Assembly (NCBI RefSeq): GCF_029350945.1
Contig: NZ_JARKMS010000002.1
Coordinates: forward strand, 545,984 to 609,983
Direction: 5' to 3'
Source of the DNA: Maribacter huludaoensis
Lineage (GTDB): Bacteria; Bacteroidota; Bacteroidia; Flavobacteriales; Flavobacteriaceae
DNA length: 64,000 bases
Position 1 is the stretch's first letter. Each line of letters opens with the position of its first letter. A program made the position numbers and the translations under genes. This document shows positions 56,277 to 64,000 of the stretch, in pieces. Below the pieces are notes generated by a model. It searched no databases. It saw only the letters and a program-made list of their open reading frames with translations, and was not told where the DNA came from.

Positions 56277-57641
56277 TTATAATGCAAATACAGCTGTAGG
56301 ATTTTTTCTTAGATAGCTTTCAACAATACGCTGGGTTTCTAGCGTATTTTTTTGTGGTGTAATGAACATCTCTAAGTCCGCCATATCTTCAATGGCTACT
56401 TCGGCAGGAGCAAATCCGTAACCGGCATAATTGTTCTCTCTAATAACCACAAATCCGTTTTCATCTAAAGTTCTGCCATTGGTTTTTATAATCATAGTAG
56501 TGGCAACGTCTTTTATACTTTGTAAAGCTTCTTGAACCCTTTGGTTGTATGCTGCTACCATTTCTAGGTCGGAACAAATACCAAGGCATTGTTTTATTTT
56601 GTAGTGAGAACATACGTCCACATTTTCTTGAAGATGGCAATACTTAGGGCAAAGCTCAAAAGTGCTGCACAGGGTTTCTAAGTATTGTCTGGCTTCTGTA
56701 GGGCTATAGCAAATAGCTATAGGATTTGGTGTCATTTTAATCTTGTTGAATGCAAGATGTATAATACCGTTTCGGTCTTCGTAAGTGAAGATGCCATATT
56801 GTTGAATAAATCTTTTTTGTGCACTATTGTATTTAGGGTAGTGATGTTTAATTTCAGCTGATTCTTTCAATAAAGCAATAAGTTCATTACCAGTTTCTTC
56901 AAAATCTAGAGATGCCGTTTCGGCACAAAGAGTGATTTCTTTGGTTTTTTTGTCGTAAAAGTGTCCAAGAACTCGTTTCTTAATATTCTTGGCTTTTCCC
57001 ACGTAGATAATTTTTCCTTTCTGATCTTTAAAATAATAGACCCCAGCGGTGGTCGGTAGTTTTAGATATTCTTCTTTTGGTAATCCCGGAGGTAAAGTAG
57101 CTTCTTGTGATTTTGAATTTAAGAATTGCTTAAAAACAGTTTCTGCATTTTCAGCCCTTAATAATTTATGAAATAATAGAACGGTGGCATGAGCATCACC
57201 TCTTGCGCGGTGCCGATCCGTTAAGGGTATACCTAATGCAGCGGTCAATTTCCCAAGGCTATAGGAGTTATAGCCCGGTAATAATTTTCTTGATAAACGA
57301 ACCGTACATAATTTCTTTCTAGAGAAATCATGACCTAATAATTTAAATTCATTTTTTATGACATTATAATCAAAATTTACGCTGTGCGCTACAAAAATGG
57401 TGTCTTTGGTGATGTCAATAATCTGTGGAATAATATCCTCTAACAGCGGAGCATTTCGTACCATGTCATTATCAATGCCTGTAAGACCGGTGATAAAAGC
57501 AGGTATTTCACATTCCGGATTCACTAAAGATGTAAACTCATCTATAACTTCATGACCGTCATATTTGAATACGGAAATTTCTGTAATGCGATTACCCTTT
57601 ATACCGTTTCCGGTAGTTTCTATGTCAATTATCGTGTACAA
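56277..57641 (-). CDS. DEDDh exonuclease fused to GIY-YIG/UvrC-like nuclease
   Basis: 454 aa. Residues 1-165 are a DnaQ-type 3'-5' exonuclease: D6 and E8 in IIDIETTG, D91 in HSVNFDYNVI, H144 and D149 in DRHRARGDAH. Residues about 198-280 are a GIY-YIG nuclease as in UvrC: AGVYYFKD, IIYVGKAKNIKKR, and ALLKESAEIKHHYPKYN with the metal-binding Glu. A third part holds cysteines C331, C335, C344, C352 and C356, with C-x7-C-x3-C as in the UvrC iron-sulphur region. Probably acts in DNA repair as a Cho-like nuclease. The family occurs in other bacteria. Confidence 0.92.
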   Translation of the reverse strand: MYTIIDIETTGNGIKGNRITEISVFKYDGHEVIDEFTSLVNPECEIPAFITGLTGIDNDMVRNAPLLEDIIPQIIDITKDTIFVAHSVNFDYNVIKNEFKLLGHDFSRKKLCTVRLSRKLLPGYNSYSLGKLTAALGIPLTDRHRARGDAHATVLLFHKLLRAENAETVFKQFLNSKSQEATLPPGLPKEEYLKLPTTAGVYYFKDQKGKIIYVGKAKNIKKRVLGHFYDKKTKEITLCAETASLDFEETGNELIALLKESAEIKHHYPKYNSAQKRFIQQYGIFTYEDRNGIIHLAFNKIKMTPNPIAICYSPTEARQYLETLCSTFELCPKYCHLQENVDVCSHYKIKQCLGICSDLEMVAAYNQRVQEALQSIKDVATTMIIKTNGRTLDENGFVVIRENNYAGYGFAPAEVAIEDMADLEMFITPQKNTLETQRIVESYLRKNPTAVFAL

Positions 57642-57915
57642 AAAGAGAAGAATGTATTTAGTACTGCAAAGTTAGTAGAAAATGCAATAATAAAATGGTA
57701 TTATTCTTAGGTTTAGAATTGAAACAGCGTACAATGTTATACAGACATTGCGTTCAAATAAATTTAATTAGTGGAAATGAGAGTTATTACTATTTTACTT
57801 CTTGAGTAAAAGAATTACTTGTTGTAGATGGATTTTGAAAATCGCTATAATACAATAGCGTTTAGCGATTTATAGAAATCGGCAAATATAATTTATTAAA
57901 AAAAATATAAAAGTT
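57642..57915. other. 274-base AT-rich gap
   Basis: Between two leftward genes; it must hold the promoter of the exonuclease-fusion gene. GCTATAATACAATAGCG near 57842-57858 forms a short imperfect inverted repeat. No open frame worth naming. Confidence 0.4.
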
Positions 57916-58125
57916 TTATTTCTTGTCAGAAAAACTTAGCTCATTACTAATGGTAACACTGTAATTAGGATTTTCAGTATTATTGCTTGTAATTACTTTT
58001 TCTGCATTATCTCTTACTACGTACTCTGAAACAAGATCATAGTCTTTCCCACAAGAGGATAAACTTAAAAGAAATACAATGGCTGCTACAGGGACGAAAA
58101 AGGCTTTGTTAGGGTAAAATTTCAT
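57916..58125 (-). CDS. Small lipoprotein, 69 aa
   Basis: MKFYPNKAFFVPVAAIVFLL leads to a lipobox LSSC (Cys25) followed by GKDYDLVSEYVVRDNAEKVI. Many large flavobacterial surface proteins start with a lipobox followed by an acidic KDxDLxxxYV-like stretch, so this may be either a genuine small lipoprotein or the N-terminal remnant of such a protein. The frame ends cleanly at SFSDKK. Single leftward gene, no neighbours within 250 bases. Confidence 0.6.
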   Translation of the reverse strand: MKFYPNKAFFVPVAAIVFLLSLSSCGKDYDLVSEYVVRDNAEKVITSNNTENPNYSVTISNELSFSDKK

Positions 58126-58332
58126 GTAGTTGGTGGTAAAAATTATCTCGCTATTTTATTAACGCGTTTCGAAAATATTTAAACTTTATTCATTAACGAC
58201 GAAAAGTTCATTTTATTCGATGAAATGCACGTAAATGTTATTAACACCCTATGTTAATAACAAATTTACGTGTATTTATTAATGAATTTGCTTATATATT
58301 ATGGTAGCTTAGATGTTTTTTATTAGAAAAAT

Positions 58333-58409
58333 AAAAAACCAAGCCCTTCATTTTCGTTGCTTTTCTAGTTCCCCCGATTTCGATAGGCAATTTCCATGAA
58401 GGGCTTGGT
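58333..58409 (-). terminator. Strong leftward terminator of the 58-aa gene
   Basis: On the minus strand ACCAAGCCCTTCAT (58409-58396) pairs perfectly with ATGAAGGGCTTGGT (58351-58338), 14 bp, with a 44-base loop containing a further TTGC/GCAA pair, followed by T6 and more T-rich sequence. It begins right after the stop codon of the small gene. Confidence 0.75.
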
Positions 58410-58586
58410 CTAAAATATATTCAAGGTTTTAGTAAAATCTAATTCTTTCCGATTTTTATATTTATAATGTAGTTTAATGATTGTTAAAAGCTCAGTTTCT
58501 GTTAATTCGTAGCTATTCTTTAACGATTTTATTTTTCGTTTTCCTATTCTGGCCAATATTTGAAGTTCTTCTTTTTGTCTTTGCAT
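58410..58586 (-). CDS. Unrecognised small basic protein, 58 aa
   Basis: Read from the reverse strand: ATG 58586, TAG 58410. It begins MQRQKEELQILARIGKRKIK and ends ELDFTKTLNIF, a lysine/glutamate-rich, mostly helical protein. The frame is open 22 codons further upstream (containing SPQEDGFNLSE) but has no start codon there. The immediate terminator at the stop codon argues that a transcript ends exactly here. No family recognised. A fragment of a longer ancestor is also possible. Confidence 0.5.
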   Translation of the reverse strand: MQRQKEELQILARIGKRKIKSLKNSYELTETELLTIIKLHYKYKNRKELDFTKTLNIF

Positions 58587-58945
58587 TTCACTTAGGTTAA
58601 ATCCGTCCTCTTGTGGGGAGAACGGATTTTTACAACTAACAACTACCCTCTTTTAAATCTGATTGATTACTGGGTAAAACTATCGGAAGTTAGGTGCCTG
58701 AACAATACCCAGTTATAGGTATTTTTTTCATTTTTAAAGTTTTAATATTAAGAATTAAACTAAACAAGATGTACAAAATGATTAACGAAATATGAATTAC
58801 CGTAGCGGTGTTGTGGTTTTGAGTTTATTTTAAAGAGGTTGGTTGTTCATTTATTTCCATTGTAGGTTACACCAGTGTAAAACGAATTTAAAGTTTACTT
58901 GATGTTTAGTTAAACTTATTCCTAATAAATGAATGCATCTTTGCA

Positions 58946-59012
58946 GCGAGTTTAGAATAAGTTTGAGTTAGTTGAAAAACCGATGCATCCTCATAGTGTA
59001 TCGGTTTTTTTT
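58946..59012 (+). ncRNA. Candidate small RNA ending in an intrinsic terminator
   Basis: CATCTTTG (58936-58943), one base off TAnnTTTG, is followed by about 30 bases of unstructured sequence and a long terminator hairpin: AAAAACCGAT (58975-58984)/ATCGGTTTTT (59000-59009), extended by wobble pairs, then a T8 run to 59012. Nothing is coded between, and the next gene on the right runs the other way, so the terminator must belong to a short transcript. Ends are estimates. Confidence 0.45.
58975..59012 (+). terminator. Terminator of the candidate sRNA
   Basis: Ten perfect base pairs AAAAACCGAT/ATCGGTTTTT plus four more including wobbles, a 7-base loop, T8. The A-rich left arm also makes it usable on the minus strand. 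Confidence 0.8.
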
Positions 59013-59050
59013 GTTGAAAAAAGTTAAAGTAAGGATTCGCCAGTAAAGGG

Positions 59051-59377
59051 CTATAAGGTTACTTTTATGTCTTTGATTTTAAAAACCTGAACTCTTAACA
59101 AGTTCTGAAAAATAAGTACAATTTTTTCTTGATTTTTTTCAGGTATACGCCCTCCTATAATCCAGTTTTTCTTTACGAATTTGGTGCTTTCCAAATTAAA
59201 CTCTGACTTTAATAATTGTAAAGCTTCTTCGCGGGTTTCGTCGTTCATTTTACTGAACATTTGTCTAATATTTTCGGTCATTGGTGGTTTGGTAGATTTC
59301 AAAAATAAATAAAAATGTGGATCAACCACCTTTTTTCTCAAAATAGATATGAGTGGGTTAATAACATCGATATTCAC
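59051..59377 (-). CDS. Unrecognised protein, possibly DNA-binding
   Basis: 108 aa (an internal ATG would give 76 aa starting MTENIRQMFSKMNDETREEA). The segment NLESTKFVKKNWIIGGRIPE followed by KNQEKIVLIFQNLLRVQ has the spacing of a helix-turn-helix with a G-x-IP turn, as in small Cro-like repressors. This is a visual resemblance only. No signal peptide. Lies between the candidate sRNA and the CheY-like regulator. Confidence 0.55.
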   Translation of the reverse strand: MNIDVINPLISILRKKVVDPHFYLFLKSTKPPMTENIRQMFSKMNDETREEALQLLKSEFNLESTKFVKKNWIIGGRIPEKNQEKIVLIFQNLLRVQVFKIKDIKVTL

Positions 59378-59692
59378 ATTTGTTTACAATCAATAAAAAG
59401 TGACAACTTCAGGTATATTTATTTCTGATACAGATATTATATATAGACGTAAAGAACATCATTTGTTCAAATAGTGATATTCGCTAAATATTTGTCTTAG
59501 GTCTTAAATTGTTTTTAGTTTTTTAAAAATTATATAGTTTTTAATGATAAAATATGTCCTTTAGATAAAAAAGGTTTTGTATTAATTAATTATCTTAAAC
59601 AGATTAGCTTTTTTTATTAAAATTTTGTAAGTTTTATCTTATTAAAATAAATGTAATTAAAGAATTAGAAAGTTTCCCTAAAAATAATTGCT
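59378..59692. other. 315-base AT-rich promoter region
   Basis: Very AT-rich with many T runs; separates the divergent 108-aa gene and response-regulator gene. TAAATATTTG near 59488 resembles a -7 box with two extra bases. No convincing frame or RNA structure. Confidence 0.4.
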
Positions 59693-60097
59693 ATGAAAAT
59701 AGACACCGTTTGTATTATAGATGACGACCCAATATGTGTATATGGCACCAAAATTCTTTTAAATCACAATAATTTTGTTAGTGAAAATATTATGGTTTTT
59801 GAAGATGGTTATGAAGCATTGACCAATTTAACATCCTATTTAAAAAATGGTCAACCAATGCCAGATATTATTTTATTGGATTTAAATATGCCTGTAATGA
59901 ACGGATGGGAGTTTCTAGATAAGTTTCAAGAAATGATTTTTGAAAAAAAGCCTAAGGTATTTATCGTTAGTTCTCATTTTGATCAAGCAGAAATTGATAA
60001 AGGAAAAAGTTATGAATTAGTTTGTGACTTTATTTCCAAGCCATTAATTGCCAAAAACCTAACCGATATTATTGCTATGAGTAAGGTAAAGGTCTAA
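59693..60097 (+). CDS. CheY-like response regulator (receiver domain only)
   Basis: 134 aa, a single receiver domain. Acidic pocket D10/D11 (VCIIDDDPIC), phosphoacceptor D63 (IILLDLNMPVMNGWEFL), S93 (VFIVSSHFD) and K116 (CDFISKPLIA). There is no output domain, so it signals by protein contact or as a phosphorelay step. No histidine kinase is adjacent. The type is common in flavobacteria. Confidence 0.93.
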   Translation: MKIDTVCIIDDDPICVYGTKILLNHNNFVSENIMVFEDGYEALTNLTSYLKNGQPMPDIILLDLNMPVMNGWEFLDKFQEMIFEKKPKVFIVSSHFDQAEIDKGKSYELVCDFISKPLIAKNLTDIIAMSKVKV

Positions 60098-60239
60098 TTT
60101 ATACTGCCAAATATAAATAAGGCATATAGAAAATTATTTAGAGGCTACTTGTAATACAAAAAGGTTGTCTTACCATATATTGATATTTACCGTTCCGTAA
60201 ATTCATTTGACACTCCTAAAACAACATCTAATAAATTTT

Positions 60240-60274
60240 AAAAAAAAAGCCCGATCAAGTAAACTTGTCGGACT
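60240..60274 (-). terminator. Terminator downstream of tmRNA
   Basis: On the minus strand AGTCCGACAAG pairs with CTTGATCGGGCT (minor mismatches), followed by a T9 run (A9 at 60240-60248 on the + strand). A second perfect hairpin AAGCGCAAA (60287-60295)/TTTGCGCTT (60299-60307) lies between it and the tmRNA 3' end. Confidence 0.8.
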
Positions 60275-60312
60275 AATTATGTGCTAAAGCGCAAACCTTT
60301 TGCGCTTAATTG

Positions 60313-60709
60313 TGGAGCCGGAGGGATTCGAACCCTCGTCCAAACAAGCAATTAAAATGCTTTCTACATGCTTAGAATCTGATTAATTTTCGATGTGCAC
60401 CTGACCAGAAACCGCCCAATACACACTTATCTTCTTAAGATTTTGGTGGTGTCGCCAAAGCGAGCGAACACCCTTATGTTGACTTTTCTGGTGCTCCTAT
60501 AAGAATCGCCATCAACAAGGGCTATTCAGGAACATCTCGCTTCCCTACCTTGTAGGGACGAGGCTAATCTTACTATAATTCAGATTAAGCGGCAAGAGCG
60601 TAATTATTTTCGCCAATTAAAAGTGTGAAAAATGAGATTAACGAGCTGTTTCCCAGCGCTCGACATGCTTACATTCCAACTGGTCTCGCTGTCAAAACCG
60701 GTCGGCCCC
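60313..60709 (-). ncRNA. ssrA: Transfer-messenger RNA (tmRNA)
   Basis: About 397 nt, rescues stalled ribosomes. The 5' end GGGGCCGACCGGTTTTGACA pairs its GGGGCCG with CGGCTCC at the 3' end, and the T arm GAGGGTTCGAATCCCTC is intact. The tag frame (60614-60585) reads GENNYALAA then TAA. The CCA end is not encoded (the sequence after the discriminator A reads CAAT), so it is added later. The tag ends LAA as expected for ClpXP recognition. Confidence 0.96.
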
Positions 60710-60774
60710 AATATGTAAATGAACTTTAGTATTAAATTGTAGCTTTACATTAAAAGCTAATAATTAACGGGCAG

Positions 60775-60782
60775 CAAAGCTA
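60775..60782 (-). promoter_or_regulatory. -7 box of the tmRNA gene
   Basis: TAGCTTTG on the minus strand is an exact TAnnTTTG match, about 65 bases before the mature tmRNA 5' end, which would leave a leader to be cut off by RNase P. Confidence 0.4.
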
Positions 60783-60875
60783 ACAAAACTTTAGCAACCA
60801 CTATAATTTTTATTTGGACACTAAGCCAAGTGTTACTAATTGCATAATTTAGTGCAATATTTATACCAAACCCAT

Positions 60876-62081
60876 ATGAAGTTCGGAATCATAAGAGAAC
60901 GTAAGAATCCACCAGACAAGCGTGTTGTTCTATCGCCTAAAGCATGTCAAAAAGTCCTGTCTACCCATCCTAAAGCTGAAATTATAGTGGAGCCTTCTCC
61001 AATTAGGGCTTATATGGATGCAGATTATCAAGATTTAGGTATTACAGTTGCAGATAAAATGAATGATTGCGATGTGTTACTGGGTGTTAAAGAGGTGCCT
61101 ATTGAGTCTTTGATACCAGGTAAAAAATATTTTTTCTTTTCTCATACCATAAAAAAGCAACCTTATAACAGAGAATTGCTTCGTGCTATCTTAGAGAAGA
61201 ATATAGAAATGTATGATCATGAGGTCATAACTAACAAACAAGAACAGCGCGTTGTTGCCTTTGGTAGGTATGCCGGTATTGTTGGAGCCTATAACGGGTT
61301 TCGTACGTACGGTTTCAAATACGACATTTTTCAATTACCAAAAGCAAATGAGCTACCAGATCAACAAACTTTAATAGCCGAGCTTAAAAAACTTAAGCTA
61401 CCTAATATTAAAGTATTGCTTACCGGTAGAGGTAGAGTTGGTAATGGTTCTAGAGAAATGTTGGACGGCATGGGTATGCGTAGGGTCAATGTTAGCGAAT
61501 ATTTAGAGCAAACATTTAATGAACCAGTATATTGCCAAATAGATGCGGGAGAATATAATAAGCGTAAGGACGGCGTACGTGGCAATAAAGCTAATTTTTT
61601 TGCCCATCCAGAAGAATACAAGTCCAACTTTTTTAGGTTTGCCAAAGTGACCGATTTCTATATTGCAGGTCATTTTTATGGTCAAGGTGCTCCTTATTTG
61701 TTTACCAGAGAAGATGCCAAGGATAAAGATTTTAAAATTAAAGTGGTTGCAGATATAAGCTGTGATATTGACGGACCGGTAGCTTCTACCATTAAACCAT
61801 CAACTATTGCCGATCCCATTTATGGTTATGACCCTACAACGGAGTCTGAAACAGATTTTACCAATGCAGATGCCATTGCGGTAATGGCGGTAGATAATTT
61901 ACCGTGCGAGTTGCCTAGAGATGCCAGCGAAGGTTTTGGTGAGGCTTTCATAAAAAATGTGATTCCTGCTTTCTTCAACGAAGATAAAGACGGCGTTTTA
62001 GAGCGTGCACGTATGACCCAAAATGGAAAGCTGACCAAACGTTATGCATACTTGCAGGATTATGTAGATGGTAAGGAATAG
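60876..62081 (+). CDS. Saccharopine/alanine-dehydrogenase-like NAD(P) oxidoreductase
   Basis: 401 aa from the ATG at 60876 (MKFGIIRERKNPPDKRVVLS); an in-frame upstream TTG at 60840 adds 12 residues. AlaDH/PNT-fold enzyme: the N-terminal KNPPDKRVVLSPKACQK matches the domain start, VAFGRYAGIVGAYNGFRTYG the hinge, KVLLTGRGRVGNGSREML the nucleotide-binding loop, and VVADISCDIDGPVASTIKPS the C-terminal active-site part. Closest in style to the lysine-forming saccharopine dehydrogenases (Lys1). The true substrate is unsettled. Single gene. Confidence 0.85.
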   Translation: MKFGIIRERKNPPDKRVVLSPKACQKVLSTHPKAEIIVEPSPIRAYMDADYQDLGITVADKMNDCDVLLGVKEVPIESLIPGKKYFFFSHTIKKQPYNRELLRAILEKNIEMYDHEVITNKQEQRVVAFGRYAGIVGAYNGFRTYGFKYDIFQLPKANELPDQQTLIAELKKLKLPNIKVLLTGRGRVGNGSREMLDGMGMRRVNVSEYLEQTFNEPVYCQIDAGEYNKRKDGVRGNKANFFAHPEEYKSNFFRFAKVTDFYIAGHFYGQGAPYLFTREDAKDKDFKIKVVADISCDIDGPVASTIKPSTIADPIYGYDPTTESETDFTNADAIAVMAVDNLPCELPRDASEGFGEAFIKNVIPAFFNEDKDGVLERARMTQNGKLTKRYAYLQDYVDGKE

Positions 62082-62222
62082 ATGTTAATTTATTTTTAAA
62101 ACTTGGTATTGGTTACTACGTGAAAAATGTATTTTAAAAGGATTGGAAAAATATATAATTTGCTATCTTTTTTGTTTAAATATTTATGTGTGAATTGATA
62201 AAATAAGCTATATTAAAAATAC

Positions 62223-63131
62223 TTAGTTAATCAAGGAAACCCCAATACCAAAAGTAGTTTGCCTATGGTTATAATCAATTAGGGTTTCACCATAACCATC
62301 AAACAATTGAAAATGGCCGTTGAAATTCTCGAAAATAGGAAAAGACCAGTTCAGCTGTATACTACCGCGACTTTTATCTCCTAGATTTAAAGAATGTCTT
62401 GCAATGGCTCTAAAGCGTTGTCTGCCCCAGTCATAACTTATGTCAGCTTCACCACGACCAATAAAATCAGATATGTTTTCGTTATCATCGATTTTACTTC
62501 CAATGCGTATCCATGGCTTTAGCATTACCTGCCAGTTTCTTTTTTCAAAGGCGGCATGAAAAGCAATACGGTTCCAACTTCTGGAAATTGGATCTGATTG
62601 GCCGTTAGATTCATGAATAATGGCCGCGCCTATCATTTTTGTTTCAAAACCCAATATTGGAAACTTAACGGGAAAGTTGGCTATGATTTCTGGCTTATAA
62701 TTTAATTCACGAAAAGGTCTTGAACGTTCAGAATTATATATCTGCCAGTATGCGGTCTGGGAATAGCCCATCCATAAATCCATACGCCCATCGAACATAC
62801 CGTGAAAGATTTTGGTTTTAAGGCTGATCTGAAATTTTGATTCTACGGCATTAAGACTACTAGGTTCATCTAACACCTTATCTGAATTTTCTGCCTGAGG
62901 AAACTCATTAGGATTGGTAGAAAATTTAGCCGCGGTTATGTATATGGGTTTATATGAAGTTAGAATAAAAGTTCCTCGTTGATGCTCGTCATCTAATTCC
63001 CATAGTTCACTTAAACTTTTACTATTGTTAAAATACCAATTGTGATCATGATCGTCTTGAGCGCTAACCAGATTGGATGTTAGAAAAAAAGTTGTGTATA
63101 AAATTCCGAGAATGAATAATTGCCTGCCCAT
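62223..63131 (-). CDS. pldA: Outer-membrane phospholipase A1-like protein
   Basis: 302 aa from the ATG at 63131 (an in-frame upstream start at 63152 is less signal-like). Signal peptide FILGILYTTFFLTSNLVSAQ. The active site of the OMPLA family is IIHESNGQSDPISRSWNR with H173, S175, N176. The amphipathic strand pattern predicts a 12-strand barrel. It hydrolyses phospholipids in the outer membrane when activated by calcium and dimerisation. DUF1361 gene upstream, 52 bases away. Confidence 0.92.
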   Translation of the reverse strand: MGRQLFILGILYTTFFLTSNLVSAQDDHDHNWYFNNSKSLSELWELDDEHQRGTFILTSYKPIYITAAKFSTNPNEFPQAENSDKVLDEPSSLNAVESKFQISLKTKIFHGMFDGRMDLWMGYSQTAYWQIYNSERSRPFRELNYKPEIIANFPVKFPILGFETKMIGAAIIHESNGQSDPISRSWNRIAFHAAFEKRNWQVMLKPWIRIGSKIDDNENISDFIGRGEADISYDWGRQRFRAIARHSLNLGDKSRGSIQLNWSFPIFENFNGHFQLFDGYGETLIDYNHRQTTFGIGVSLIN

Positions 63132-63183
63132 GTGATCTACTTTAAATAACAAAAATAGGCATTAAGCAATACAACTAATAAAT

Positions 63184-63828
63184 TTATCCTCTACCTCTTA
63201 AGTATGGTTTCAGGACCCAAAAAGATATCCAGATGAAAGCTCCAAACCCAATAATCCATAGCCACGCGTTCCATAGTAAGAGCGATTTTAACATACATTG
63301 CATAAGTAGCTGAGGTCTGGCAACAATATCCCAGGAATTGAATCTTAGAAAACGACCTAGAAAAATTCCGAACCCACTTAAAAGGGAAACGCCCAGTAAC
63401 ATCATATTAGCAAGAAAAGGATGGTTGTGTTTGCGTAAATAAGAAAATACGTCCATCATAGATAAAACGCCTAACAATAAACCGCTAAGAGCAAAAATGA
63501 AAAGCATAAGCATATCTAACCAAATGGTAGCTGCCGAGTTGTCTAAGTGAATGAGGTCTGTGATGATATACGGACTATTTGGTAAAAACAATACCCAAAG
63601 AAAGAATAGGCAATATCGCAATATTTTAGATTGTCCCAAACGCACATTTGCCATTAACTGCCTAGATACAAAAAGGGGAATTGCTGCCAAGAATAAATTC
63701 CAGAACATAAAGAGAAAATCTGTGGTACCGGAAACGTAAATTCTATAGGCTAATAATACTGCGGCCAAAGACGTAAGCTGAATAATTCTATTTTGAAATA
63801 TAGAACTTCTTGTTGCAATTAAATTCAT
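63184..63828 (-). CDS. DUF1361 membrane protein
   Basis: 214 aa with six or seven membrane segments. The DUF1361 marks are FLPNSPYIITDLIHL and the later FGIFLGRFLRFNSWD. Function unknown. In the same direction as pldA and close enough to be one transcript. Confidence 0.9.
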   Translation of the reverse strand: MNLIATRSSIFQNRIIQLTSLAAVLLAYRIYVSGTTDFLFMFWNLFLAAIPLFVSRQLMANVRLGQSKILRYCLFFLWVLFLPNSPYIITDLIHLDNSAATIWLDMLMLFIFALSGLLLGVLSMMDVFSYLRKHNHPFLANMMLLGVSLLSGFGIFLGRFLRFNSWDIVARPQLLMQCMLKSLLLWNAWLWIIGFGAFIWISFWVLKPYLRGRG

Positions 63829-63951
63829 GATAATGAGCGATTTGGGATCTATTCAATAACGATGTATAAATCTAGTTATTGTAGGAAAAAACCTATTTTT
63901 TTGTTAATGAAAGACCTTTTGGCAGTTTACGGTAAATGATGCTTTTATTTG

Positions 63952-63959
63952 TATTTTTA
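63952..63959 (+). promoter_or_regulatory. -7 box in front of the right-edge gene
   Basis: TATTTTTA (one mismatch to TAnnTTTG) ends 5 bases before the ATG at 63965. Confidence 0.3.
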
Positions 63960-63964
63960 AGCTT

Positions 63965-64000
63965 ATGAAACCAGCAGAAGATTATATATTCAATCAACCG
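63965..64000 (+). CDS. Probable DUF1801 protein, N-terminal 12 codons (cut by window edge)
   Basis: ATG at 63965, reading MKPAEDYIFNQP to the window end. This opening is typical of small DUF1801 (YdhG/frataxin-like) proteins, which start with a near-identical sequence in flavobacteria. Only 12 codons are visible, so both the gene and the family are provisional. Confidence 0.55.
   Translation, partial: MKPAEDYIFNQP

Larger units (their letters stand above)
58587..59050. other. 464-base intergenic stretch
   Basis: No gene longer than a few codons is credible. It contains an inverted repeat AAATCCGT (58599-58606)/ACGGATTT (58622-58629) just upstream of the 58-aa gene, and the candidate sRNA with its terminator at the right end. 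The middle part (58660-58900) is AT-rich without recognised signals. Confidence 0.5.

Noticed and set aside
58338-58409. Hairpin considered as half of a transposon end or REP element
   Set aside because: No direct repeats or transposase nearby, and the T-rich flank on one side explains it as a leftward terminator.

Overview
The window looks like the chromosome of a marine member of the Flavobacteriaceae (Maribacter/Zobellia-like is a guess, not shown). The DNA is AT-rich and genes have no Shine-Dalgarno sequence. Several genes carry a Bacteroidetes-type TAnnTTTG -7 box, and the tmRNA encodes the tag GENNYALAA. There are many short lipoproteins and typical Bacteroidetes single-copy proteins (DUF1361, NamZ/DUF1343, a DEDDh exonuclease/GIY-YIG fusion).

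Region 1 (1-15431) is the fused str/S10/spc/alpha ribosomal superoperon: the 3' end of fusA, then rpsJ, rplC-D-W-B, rpsS, rplV, rpsC, rplP, rpmC, rpsQ, rplN, rplX, rplE, rpsN, rpsH, rplF, rplR, rpsE, rpmD, rplO, secY, infA, rpmJ, rpsM, rpsK, rpsD, rpoA, rplQ, closed by a strong terminator. Packing is tight except for four gaps (before rplC, rpsH, rpsD and rplQ). Each of these can fold into nested hairpins and is a candidate autoregulatory leader. S4, S14 and L36 are all zinc-ligand-free forms.

Region 2 (15432-23072) holds central metabolism: carA, eno, a GT5 glycogen/starch-synthase-like enzyme, citrate synthase, and two different guanidine-group-modifying enzymes in tandem (a DDAH-like enzyme and a CtlX-like one). 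Clear terminators separate most units.

Region 3 (23127-33428) has a dihaem cytochrome c with a two-subunit molybdenum hydroxylase, a leftward three-gene unit (SDR/DUF2867, DUF1648, unknown), argS, a 464-base non-coding stretch with several hairpins and a terminator (candidate ncRNA), ffh and folD.

Region 4 (33479-57641) is accessory and housekeeping: small lipoproteins, esterases and alpha/beta hydrolases, an aldo/keto reductase, a HerA-like ATPase, queE, a metzincin-like lipoprotein, a DTW-domain tRNA modifier, a fatty-acid hydroxylase, NamZ, an FtsX-type permease, a ParDE toxin-antitoxin pair with a visible operator, an M20 peptidase, an HMCES protein, a TfoX-like gene broken by one stop codon, a SulP transporter beside a persulfide-dioxygenase/rhodanese fusion, and an exonuclease/GIY-YIG/UvrC-like fusion.

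Region 5 (57642-64000) is sparse: small lipoprotein, a 58-codon gene with its own terminator, a candidate sRNA, an unrecognised 108-aa protein, a CheY-like regulator, tmRNA, a saccharopine/alanine-dehydrogenase-like enzyme, outer-membrane phospholipase A and a DUF1361 membrane protein. A probable DUF1801 gene begins at the right edge.

No CRISPR array, prophage, insertion sequence or large undescribed system is visible. The best leads are the ribosomal leaders, the ncRNA candidates, the unannotated small genes and the nuclease fusion.
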